DNA of 64,000 nt. Source: Cenococcum geophilum 1.58. Its lineage: Eukaryota > Ascomycota > Dothideomycetes > Gloniales > Gloniaceae. Position 1 is the first letter of the stretch. Each line of letters opens with the position of its first letter. Positions 21,340 to 31,160 of this stretch are shown in pieces. The notes beneath the pieces are model-generated. The model had not been told where the DNA came from, ran no database searches, and saw only the letters and a program-made list of their open reading frames with translations. Location: assembly GCA_001692895.1 (NCBI GenBank), contig KV748185.1, forward strand, positions 2,727,811-2,791,810. The letters are read 5' to 3'. The translations under genes were made by a program, and so were the position numbers.

Positions 21340-24300
21340 ATATTCTATTATAGCTATACACCATCTAGGGTATAGGCCGTTACAAAGCGCTAACTAAATA
21401 CTTCCTGCCATTAATATGCTTACTCTAGTTTAGAAGCCAACTATAAGAACTATATATCTATTACCTAATACTATACTTAACTAAGGAAAAAATAAAGGAA
21501 AGTAATGTGTTACTATTAAAGAAAGTTAGAGTTTAGAGGTAAGCCTAAGTAAGTAGTTTTCAATGCCTTATGTCCGTAGGGCTATTCCAGCGTTATACGC
21601 TTTTTAATTAGCAACGTACCAATAGAGGTACGTATAGAGGAGGCTCGCGGTATATTCGGTTAAATAATTAAAGGAGAAATTCTTAAGAGTCTTTGCTTAT
21701 TAATGTCGGCTTTTATACTCTCTATATTTTATACACTTAGGTATAAATATCTAGTCTCCTTTATAAATTTAATTATAGCTTTAACTACGCTAATATCTGG
21801 CTTCCAGCGCTTAATTAGGCCGTTAATATTCCTACCTCCTTTTTGTCTGTATAAGTAGCCTCCTAATATATATAATAGATCCCTAAATTAATCTCCATAT
21901 TACTCTTTTAGTTTAATCCTTTACTACACCTACCTCCTATAAAAGAAGAGGAAGTGCTATATTAACTCTATAAGCCCGTAGTCGTATAACGCCGTCTCTA
22001 ATACATTAATTTTATAGAGATATTCCTTTAGAAATAACTTACCAGTCTATAGCTATATAAGGATAGCAGCTTCTAAGCTAATTAGCTACTGGTATAATCC
22101 TATAGCCTTTTTAAGGTAGAGTACTGCGTCAATCTTCCTTATAAACTTACCTGTATTAGGTCTTCCTAATAGAAGCGGTCCTATTATTATTTTAGCTCTT
22201 TTTAACGCTTACGTTATAAGGTACTATAGGAGGCCGTCTCTTTATAGTAGCTCCTCGCTCTCTAGTCTTATTGCTACTTTAGTAAGCTTATTAGCCTTCT
22301 TATTTCCTATAAATCCTAAATGGCCTAAAATCTAGTATAGCGTGACATTATTTAGCTAAAGCTTCTTTAAGATCTCTATAACTATTTCCTAGCAAGCTTT
22401 AGCCCTTTAGCTCTATACTAATAGCAACGCTAATTATAAGTTAGAGAATATTCTTATACTAGATATAGGTATTAAAAAACCTACTTAGTTAACAGCCGTA
22501 TATATAGGGTCCCACGGCTAATTAGCTGCCTCACTAATTGCTAGAAGCTCTATAAGGTAGGTATTGGCCTAATTAAAGCTTACTACCATTTTTAAAAGCG
22601 TTGCTTTAAATAGCGTAGCATATATACTAACTCCTGCCCTACTATTATATACTAATATATTAACGTATATATTAACCTACCCTAGCTTATAGTCTTTAAT
22701 AATAGCTTAAGTATAATCTTCGTCCTTATATATTATTATATTAGGCTTAGCCACCTATAGCGGGCATATATACGGTTTAACCTCCAGCACCCCATTTACC
22801 TAGACATCCTTATATATCTCTACTATCCTCTAAAGCGGCGATTGGTGCCATCTATAGAGCCTCTATCTTTAAATTATTTAATAAGGATATAATTTACCTA
22901 GTTTATAGATTAATACCCAGAACGTAATAGCCTAGTTACGTAGCCTTTACTTAAGAGGGAGCAAGCCGGCTTCTACTTTTGCTATTAGTAGGGCGATAAA
23001 GCGGAACCCCTTAATAATAGCTTATACTATAATCCTCTGCGCCTATTAAAGGAGCTATATTAACTCTTATATCGCAAGCGGGTACTATATTAGCGATATA
23101 TAGTCTGCTACTAGTAGGACTAAGCTTTTAGCTAGCTGCTTAACGCTTTTAGACTACAGTCCCTTTAATCTATATAACGCTAGCGCCACCTTAGTGGCTT
23201 TGCCTACCTTATTTACTAGGTGCGCCTTAAACCGTAGCTCCTTATTAAGGATTACCCTAAGGATTTTAACTTCCTAAGTTGGGGGGATCTCTTTTCCTTT
23301 AAATTGGAGCGGCGTAGTAGCATCTCTGCCTACTTCTTTATATCTAGTAAGGTAGATAAATAACGTTTTCTTTACTTTAAATTGGGCTCTACTAGTCCTC
23401 TCCTATTTCTTAAGCATCGGTATAATCTTACCCTAGATAATCTATATATTTTCCTTTGCCGTAGGGCCTATAACCTATATTAAGTAGTCGTTAATAAAGG
23501 CTATAGAGCTACTATTTCTAGGTGCGCTTTATATAAGATCCGCGTTAAAGAATAAAAAAAGTATTAGGGCTAGTGCTAATCCCTACGGAAAACCCGCCTA
23601 TGGGAGCGCCTGTACCTCTAATATATATCTATTAACTAGGATATAGGCTTAACAGTTTATATAAAAGTCCTATACTTATTATATAATTATCTAAGGTATC
23701 TAACACTACTATAATCTCCTAATTTCCAGCTCTATAGCCATATTATTGTACGCACCCTTAATATTAAATAATACTAGAAATAGCGTCTTTTTTCCTCTTT
23801 ACGCTCTAAATATATCCTTATAGAGATATAATAGCGTATATATCGTTAACCTTTACTTCCTAGCTCTGAAGTGCGTCTTAAGTAGTAGGCTGTGTTCCTC
23901 TACTAGGTATACTATCCTCTTTACTACTAGCGATTTAAGTGCTTTTCCTAGCGTTAGGAGGAGGGAGATCGGCCTATAGTTATTTACTACTATATAGTCC
24001 CCCCACTTCGGCTTCTATAGCGGTATAATCTTTACTACCTTTTATTCCTAAGGTACCTTTCCTATCTTAAGTAATTTAGTAAAAAAAGTAGTGATCTTAC
24101 TACTTAGTACGGGCCACAGCTCTCGCTACACCCTAGCTAGTAGGCCGTCCCTTCTAGGAGCCTTATCTAGGCTAGCCCTAAATATAGCTGCCTTAACCTT
24201 ATATTTGGCGATAGGCTTCTATATTAATTAGTTATAGCTAGTTATAGCTTCCTCCTCTTATTCGCACGGTGGCGGGACTAGAAAGAATGCCTAGAGTAGT

Positions 24301-24442
24301 TCTCTTATAATATTATGGTTCTCTATAACAACCTCTCCCTATCCTCTATTCTTCTTAATTAGTAATATTCTAGCGAACGCAGATATAGCCTACGGATTAA
24401 GGTATTTTAACGCTTTTTATATATTATTACTGTTACTATATT
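21340..24442 (-). mobile_element. LINE (non-LTR retrotransposon), 3' half: RT and RNase H
   Basis: Minus-strand continuation of the LINE whose 5' half is at 27158-29838. Visible through RIP-type stops: NNI*KALKYLNP (linker to RT) at the right edge near 24400-24430; RT block ALAPILFLFFNADLI with the catalytic box mutated to AFINDY and GPTA near 23450-23570; and an RNase H domain with AELLAI-like IELLAISEAAN and VTLY*ILGHLGFIGNKKAN near 22300-22550. The low-complexity TATATA stretch near 21320-21345 lies at the 3' end. All reading frames are interrupted. Domain order with RNase H after RT suggests the Tad/I group common in fungi. Confidence 0.87.
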
Positions 24443-24489
24443 GGGAAAATATTCGCAGGATGAGATTTAAGTAGACTTTGGTTTTTGTG

Positions 24490-24890
24490 TTTCGCGTAAT
24501 TGACATGTAATTTGACTAACTCGACACGCAATTAACCAACTTAACACGTAATTGACCAACTTAACATGCAATTTAACTAACTTAACACGTAGTTAACCTA
24601 CTTAATATGTAATTTAACTAACTTAACATGCAGTTAACCTACTTAATATATAATTTAACTAACTTAATACGCAGTTGACCTACTTGATATGCAATTTAAC
24701 TAACTTAACACGCAGTTGACCTACTTAATATGTAATTTAACTAACTTAATACGCAGTTGACCTACTTAATATGCAATTTAACTAACTTAATACGCAGTTG
24801 ACCTACTTAATATGTAATTAACTAACTTAATACGTAATTAACCTACTTAATATATAATTTAACTAACTTAATATGTAGTTAACCTACTTA
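24490..24890. repeat. About 36-bp tandem repeat array (two 18-bp half units)
   Basis: Alternating half units of the types AATTTAACTAACTTAACA and CAGTTGACCTACTTAATA, about eleven copies of the double unit, with transitions between copies. First array of the insertion. Confidence 0.85.
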
Positions 24891-25029
24891 AACACTTTAA
24901 AAGCTAACTGTATATTTCTTAACGTGCGATTAAGGTAAAGTTATATACTATATATTTAACTATTATATAATACCTATATAATCTTATATAATCTTATATA
25001 AATCTTATAATCTTATAGTCTTATTACTT

Positions 25030-25445
25030 GGAGCTCTGCACGAGGCTCTATACGAAGCTCTGCGTATAGAGGCTTTGCACAAAGCTCTGTGCATAGAGGC
25101 TCTGTATTAAAGCTCTGCACGAAGCTTTGTATAAGGCTCTTCACGAGGCTCTATACGAAGCTCTGCGTACAGAGGCTCTGCACGAAGCTCTGCACGAAGC
25201 GCCTGCACGAAGCTCTGCACGAAGCTCTGCACGAAGCTCTGCACGAAGCTCTGCACGAGGCTCTGCATGAGGCTCTGCGCGAGGCTCTGCGCGAAGCTCT
25301 GCGTATAGGAGGCTCTGCACGAGGGCTCTGTGAGAAAAGCCTCTGCGTTATAGAGGCTCTGTACGAGGCTCTGCGTAACAGAGGGCTCTGCACGAGGCCT
25401 CTGCGCGAAGCTCTGCGATATAGAGGCCTCTTACACGCAAGCTCT
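25030..25445. repeat. 12-bp minisatellite, GCTCTGCACGAA type
   Basis: Tandem copies of GCTCTGCACGAA/GCTCTGCACGAG with scattered 1-4 bp insertions. The unit has no stop codon in several frames on both strands, which produces long spurious open frames. It is closely related to the arrays at 53516-55075. Confidence 0.9.
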
Positions 25446-25589
25446 TGCATCGGGGTTCCCCCGCTATATTCCCGAATAAGCCCTCTTACACCGTGCCTCT
25501 ACCCTAATGTAACCACCTTATTTTTTTACCCTTCCTTCCCTCCTTTATATCCTCCCCTACCTTAGGGAGAGGCAACCAGAGAACCGGCA

Positions 25590-26480
25590 GCCAGCAGAGG
25601 ACCGTTTGCTTAGAACTAGACGACCCGTCGCCAGAACCAGAATGGACCGTTACCAGAACTAGGACGACCATCGCCCAGTCCAGACGACCGTCCGCCAGAA
25701 CCAGACGACTGTCGCCAGAACCAGACGACCGTTGCCAAGCCAGACGACCGTTACCCAGAACCAGACGACCGTTGCCAGAGTCAGACGACCGTCGCCCCAG
25801 AACCCAGACGACCGTCGCCAGAACCAGACGCGACCGTCGCCAGCCAGACGACCGTTACCAAACCAGACGACCGTTGCCAGAGCCAGACGGACCGTCGCCA
25901 GAACCAGACAAACCGTTTTGCGCCAGCGCCAGACGACCGTCGCCAGAACCAGACGACCCGTCGCCAGCCAGACGACCGGTTACCAGAACCAGACGACCGT
26001 TGCCAGAGCTAGACGACCGTCGCCCCAGAACCAGACGACCGTCGCCAGAACCAGACGAACTGTCGCCAGAACCAGACGACCGTCGCCAGCCAGGACGACC
26101 GTGTTACCAGAACCAGAACGACCGTTGCCGAGAGTCAAGACCGACCGTCGCCAGAAACAGACGAACCGGTCGGCCAGAACCAGACGACCGTCGCCAGCCA
26201 GACGACCGTTAACCCAGAACCAGACGACCGTTGCCAAGAGTCAGAACGACCGTCGCCAGAACCCAGACGACCGTCCGCCAGAACCAGACGACCGTTCGCC
26301 AGCCCAGACGACCGTTACCAAAAACCAGACGTACGTTTGCCAGAGCCAGACGACCGTCGCCAGAACCAGACGACCGTCGCTAGCTAGACGACTGTTACTA
26401 GAACCAGACGACCGTTGCTAGAGCTAGACGACCGTCGCCAGAACCAGACGACCGTCGCCAGAGCCAGACGACAACGACTA
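25590..26480. repeat. About 20-bp minisatellite, CCAGACGACCGTCGCCAGAA type
   Basis: Roughly forty degenerate copies of a 17-21 bp unit built on CAGACGACCGT(C/T)GCCAGA. Many one-base insertions are present. Apparent open frames rich in Arg, Thr, Pro and Gln are by-products of the repeat and shift frame often. Confidence 0.9.
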
Positions 26481-26524
26481 GCTAGCCAACACTATAAACG
26501 ATTCGATTGATTGATCGAATTAAG

Positions 26525-26835
26525 GTAGCACAGACAGGTAGGCACAAATAGGTAGATGCTAATGGGTAGGTAGATGTAGATAGGTAGGCAGATATAGATA
26601 GGTAAGCAGATATAGATAGGCAGGTAGATGCAGATAGGTAAGTAGATGCAGATAGGTAAGCAGATGTAGATAGGTAAGTAGATGCTAACGGGTAGGTAAA
26701 TATAGATAGGTAGGNAGATGNAGATAGGTAGGNAAATGCAGACAGGTAGATATAGATAGGTAGGCGATGTAGATAGGTAGGTAGATGCAGATAGGTAGGC
26801 AATGTAGGCAGGTAGGTAAGTTAATAGGTACAGTA
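26525..26835. repeat. 18-bp minisatellite, GATAGGTAGGTAGATGCA type
   Basis: Tandem GATAGGTAGG(T/C)AGATG(C/T)A units with variable spacing. Three undetermined bases (26715, 26721, 26733) show that the consensus here is uncertain. Confidence 0.88.
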
Positions 26836-26989
26836 GATAGGTAGAAGAGAACCATCGCTATATTATATTAAATTATCTAAAATAATAATATTTATTTTGC
26901 TAGCCTTATAAATAGCTTTAAAATAGCTTTTATTTATTTAAAATATGCTATTAGTATAAAAGAGGTAAATATAATTATGGTTGCTAAAT

Positions 26990-27062
26990 GCGTAGATTGC
27001 TGGCAGGTTGCGTGTAGGTTGCGCGTAGGTTGCGTGTAGGCTGCGCGCAGGCTGCGTGTTAA
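26990..27062. repeat. Short 11-bp repeat, GCGTGTAGGTT type
   Basis: Five to six copies of an 11-bp unit (TTGCGTGTAGG and variants) just inside the right end of the insertion, followed by a run of A. Confidence 0.8.
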
Positions 27063-27157
27063 AAAAAACACAACATAGGCTAGTCGGTTGAGTTGCCAAA
27101 TGACCTCAACTGCGCGCTAATTGCGTTAACCACCAACCATTGAGGCCATTAAAAGGG

Positions 27158-29838
27158 TACTATATTTTGCCGATATAAAGAATTTATCCTAATAGAGCTT
27201 CCTATATCGCCAAATAGTCCTATAGAAGAGCTTCTTTACTCTTACTATAACATTACGTAGCTTAGGGTCATCCCTTCCTTACCTTTATATCGCGCTATTT
27301 CTATTCCTCTAGTATATATATAACTTCCTTAGCGTTATAAGGTCTTTGTTCCACCATCTTTTTATATACGGTAATAGTCTAGCCCATTAATAGTATGCTT
27401 TAAGGGCTTTATTAACCTACCTATTAAGGCAGTTAACTATTTCGTCTATATCTTCTATAGGGAATCCTATCTCTTTCTATTGCTCTACGTCTTTTTATAT
27501 CTTATCCTAGTTTGCATTTTTAATAAATAGCCTCTCCTAGCTCTCTTACGTGTCTATATTAACCCAGAAGCTAATATAGATAGCTCTATAGTCTAATCCA
27601 TACTTATACTCCTAGATAGCGCACTTTACTAGTTTACTTACTAGGCCCAGGGTTGTAAGCATAAGGTCAATTATTAATATTCGCCCCGCGTTACTTTTAA
27701 ACGTAGGTATTCCTACTAAAAGTAGGCTCTGGAGTAACCAATCCGCTATAAAGTTAATAATTAGTACGCTTTCTTCCTGCGTTAATATGGTACTAATATA
27801 ACTTCCTCCCTATAGTAGATTGTGCTAATTAAAGTCACCTATAATTACTACCTCGGTATATAGGTCGCGTAATAGTTTACCTTAGATTAGCCTATTAATT
27901 ATCTCCAGTCTGCTAGAGAGCTCCTCTAGGTTCTCTTCCTTAGTTCTTCTTAAATATCTATCTGGAATATATACCGATATAATTATAAGTCTCCTTTAGC
28001 CAACGTGCGCTATTACCGCCATAATATCTACTAAATCTACCTGCAGCTATATAGCTGCTAGCTCTCTAGATGCCTAGATATATAACCTAACTAGGGAATA
28101 CCGCTGCTGCCTACCTATTAGGACGAACCTTATCCACTAGGGATTTAAGCCAGCTAGCACTACTTCCCTATTTAAGAGAAAGCAGTAAGGCTCCTAGCCT
28201 AGAATAAAGTAGAAGTCCGCTAGCGCTTCGTTATTATATAGTGTATACTACGCCTCCCTATACTTCTTTATATTCGCCTAAAGGATCCAAAGTTCTCTAT
28301 TTATAGCGCTATTATATAAGAATCCTATCTATCTCTTTTCTATATACTAGGCATTTACGGTATAAGGCTTAGTAAAGACCCTAGCAGTTTACGCAGTATA
28401 AATTTACCGTTTTATACCAGAAATGGCCTTCCTGCCTATATATTTCGCATATATTAGGTTATGTATAGTCTCTAGCCCTATATCTAAACCTTTTATATTT
28501 ATAGCATGCTATAGAGGTGCGTCGCTCCTTAAATGGTAATATAATAATTACGCCTTCCCTAAATAACACGTTATCTAATGTAAGCAGCTTCTCTATATTC
28601 TCCTTTATTACCACTTTAATAATCACCAACGCGTGCTAGCCGCGCGGCCTTAGTTATCTTAGCTATCTTATTATATATACCTCTACACCATTCTCTACCC
28701 TAAAGCGCTCCATAGCTAACTTACTTACTTTTCCACTATTAATATCCATTACTAAAGGTACTTTAACCCAGTCTGCCTTAACTATATACTACTTAGGTCT
28801 AATAAGCCTCGCCCTAGGGATATACGGTTTAAGCCATTAAGTAGTCGTCTACCTAAATATAGCTTCTTTATCTTTTTCTACCAAGAATCTAATAATGCTC
28901 GCGCTGTCGCTTATTCGCTATACGCGGAAGTCCTTAAGTATAGCTCCTATAAGCCCCTTAACATCCTTTATACCTTACGCAATAGTTTACTTTACTGCTT
29001 TAGTAGTAGCTACCCTCTCTATTGCCTTTTTACCCGCTTAGCTAACGTCTATTACTAGCTACTAATTAGGTTCCTTAGGGTTCCTAGCGCTTATTATTTA
29101 TAGCAAGGTTATCTCTAACCCTACCGTGCCTCTACTAGCTGCTACTAATGCCTATAATTATATTAGAGCTAAGGGAGTATTTAATTACACTTATAAGGAC
29201 CAGATAGCCTTTTAGAGTTTAGCGTTTTACTTTTTAAAGCTTCGCTATTCCAATTTAATGTCTACAAGGTTATTTCTAATGCTCTCAATAATGCTATTCT
29301 AGTTTGTGATAATATTGCTCTACTATACTATAGTTTCTTTAAGGCTTTCGATAAGTTGATAAAATTCGTTACAATTAATACCTCCTTCTTTATATTTGGG
29401 TGAGGTAGAGACTCTTACTATAGGGAATAAAGGCAGTATATGCTATATAGCTTATAGTCTAGTTTATAGTGCGGTTGTCTACTATTTAAACTGTGCTAAT
29501 ATTTAGGCTTATATCCTTAGCAACTGCTAGGCCTCTTATACCTTCGCGCTCGGTTTCTTTATACGTCTTAGTAGAGCTGCTGGCGGGTCCAGAGGTGGTG
29601 TTACTGATACGCGTTCAGGGGTCGAAGCAGCCATCGGGGCTCCGGGGCTTCGTTCGGTGGGCCGCAGGGGCCGCCTTGCAGCGGGAACTAGCTAAACAAA
29701 AGACTAGGATTCGATTAAAAGAATGTCCGAGATAAATATCCTCCTCTTTCAAAAGTTCTGTCTCCTTCAGGGGTAGTTGTACCAAGGGATACTAGCAAGG
29801 AAGGCGTCTGCCCCGTTCGTGTTACCCCCTTGTACCTT
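27158..29838 (-). mobile_element. LINE, 5' half: ORF1 start and endonuclease
   Basis: Minus strand. A GC-richer, less mutated segment with a possible ORF1 start, MAASTPERVSVTPPLDPP, begins near 29630. ORF1 then decays into stops. The AP-endonuclease domain follows: RLIIISVYIPDR near 27955-27995, then VVIIGDFN*HN (the GDFN motif, Gln changed to stop) near 27830, and FKSNAGRILIIDLML near 27650-27720. The EN-RT linker KLY*DKFFISAKYS lies at the left edge, where the 2.7-kb insertion cuts in. With the 3' half, the LINE is about 5.8 kb, a normal full length. Confidence 0.85.
29791..29836 (-). repeat. 46-bp segment shared (inverted) with 20813-20858
   Basis: Reverse complement begins GGTACAAGGGGGTAACACGA and matches 20813-20858 at about 43 of 46 bases. 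It lies upstream of the LINE ORF1 region and may belong to the LINE 5' UTR. Confidence 0.7.
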
Positions 29839-29848
29839 TTATGTATGA

Positions 29849-29920
29849 CGGTAGATCTACCGCCTTCCTGATGCCGTTGGGTCGTGCACGCCGTCATATC
29901 GTGCACGACCCAACGGCATC
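29849..29920. repeat. Two adjacent palindromes, one a perfect 21-bp hairpin
   Basis: CGGTAGATCTACCG (29849-29862) is a perfect 14-bp palindrome. Seven bases later, 29870-29890 and 29900-29920 are perfect 21-bp inverted repeats (left arm GATGCCGTTGGGTCGTGCAC plus G) around a 9-nt loop. ATCGGTCATAACC directly after also occurs in the TIR of the MITE at 20487-20784, so this may be a deletion relic of a TIR element. Confidence 0.85.
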
Positions 29921-31160
29921 GGTCATAACCCTACCCTATCGCCTACGTTACACAGCTAAGTGGGCTAGAGCGAGAAACGCGACAAACTCCACCAAGATAA
30001 AATGAAGCAGGTGATGGCGCGCATTAGCGTGCCTCCCTGGCGCGATTTCGGCGCGTAGAGAACTGCCTCAACAACATCCCGATCTCCTGAGATCTCCCCT
30101 CCTGTCAATCTCCTTCTCATGAAGCACTGCTGGTCGAGTATTCTTTTCAAACAACTTTTAACCCCCATTTCCTAGACATTGACTCCTCGTTCTTCCCATT
30201 TCGTGATCTCTAGCCGAATAGCGCTGGGTGGGGTTGGCCGGGCTGTGGAGCTTCAACATCTAATCAGCCGGTATTCATCCTTCTTGTGGGCTCTGCCGTC
30301 TCATTGGTATAGAGGCATACCGTCGTTTTTGTTAGTTTCTACTTCATTGCTCCTCTGCCCGAGTGTCCCGTCGCCCTTGTTTCAACCTTTATGCGAGGTT
30401 GCCGCTTTCAAGACCATCGCAAACCCTGAGCTTAACTGATAGCTGGGCTGTGGGATTCTCAATCTCACTTTTATTGCCATTAATTGGTAAAAATCGACAT
30501 CCGTGGTGCGGTTCCCGTACCACTAAATATCCTATTTTGAAAAGGCCATTTTCCATAATTGAGAGTAGCTCAAAAGGCTACGAGTCGTCGAATTCGTCCA
30601 TCACCCTTGGATTGTAGCACGGCTTTGGATCAGAATCTTGGTCTATTCAGCTACCGGCAGTCTCGTTGGTTTCAAGCAGTCCCTTTGTTTTAGGCCAGCT
30701 TCGAGGATTTCGCCTACTCGGTGGCATTATTTCAAGAACCGGAAAGATTGTCTAAGCTCACTCTTAACACTGGTTTTTGGCCTTTTGGATATATTAGCGC
30801 AGGCAGGCAGGCAGGCAGGGACTAGGCCTATCTAGGAAATCAGTATACGGTTGGCAGAACTTGGGACCGTCGTTAAACGTCGATTTTGAGCCTCCTAAGC
30901 TTTTTGTGGTATCAATCACGTCCATTCCATATGTTAGGAATCATTCAGGGTGAAAGGGTCGGTGGGAATCTTTGAGACCGCATCACCTCTTTCACTTCTG
31001 TGATTTGAAGTACCTTTGTGCGCTGCAGTGAAGGTCTATCGCTCTAAATCTAACGAATTTACTTCTCATCATCATCTTCCTCTCTTTCGATAGATCTTAA
31101 ACCCCTATTATATATTAATTCGGATAATTTCTTAATTCCAGATACTCATATTCCGTCGTC
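29921..31160. other. Spacer between LINE and DNA ligase gene
   Basis: About 1.2 kb of ordinary composition with only short open frames that carry no recognisable motifs. A small (GCAG)n microsatellite lies near 30797-30819. The last 150 bp is AT-rich 5' flank of the ligase gene. Confidence 0.5.

Larger units (their letters stand above)
24443..27157. mobile_element. 2.7-kb minisatellite-bearing insertion splitting a LINE, 9-bp target duplication
   Basis: Flanked by the direct repeat TACTATATT at 24434-24442 and 27158-27166. Taking out the insert plus one repeat joins the two LINE halves without a base missing: the minus-strand reading frame runs from DKFFISAKYS straight into NSNNI. The insert contains five different tandem arrays (36-, 12-, about 20-, 18- and 11-bp units), no intact gene, and no terminal inverted repeats (left end GGGAAAATATTCGCAGGATG, right end ...GCCATTAAAAGGG). 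Near the right end, AATGACCTCAA and TTGAGGCCATT form an imperfect hairpin. The insert keeps many CA and TG dinucleotides, unlike the LINE around it, so it entered after most RIP. Type of element unknown. Confidence 0.8.

Noticed and set aside
25089-25565. Open frames through the 12-bp array on both strands
   Set aside because: Products of a stop-poor 12-bp unit, with frame-breaking indels and no start context or domain.
25732-26421. 229-codon Arg/Thr/Pro-rich open frame
   Set aside because: Lies entirely in the 20-bp minisatellite; reading frame is not kept from unit to unit.
24490-27062. CRISPR-like regular repeats
   Set aside because: Units are contiguous tandem repeats without unique spacers, and the genome is eukaryotic.
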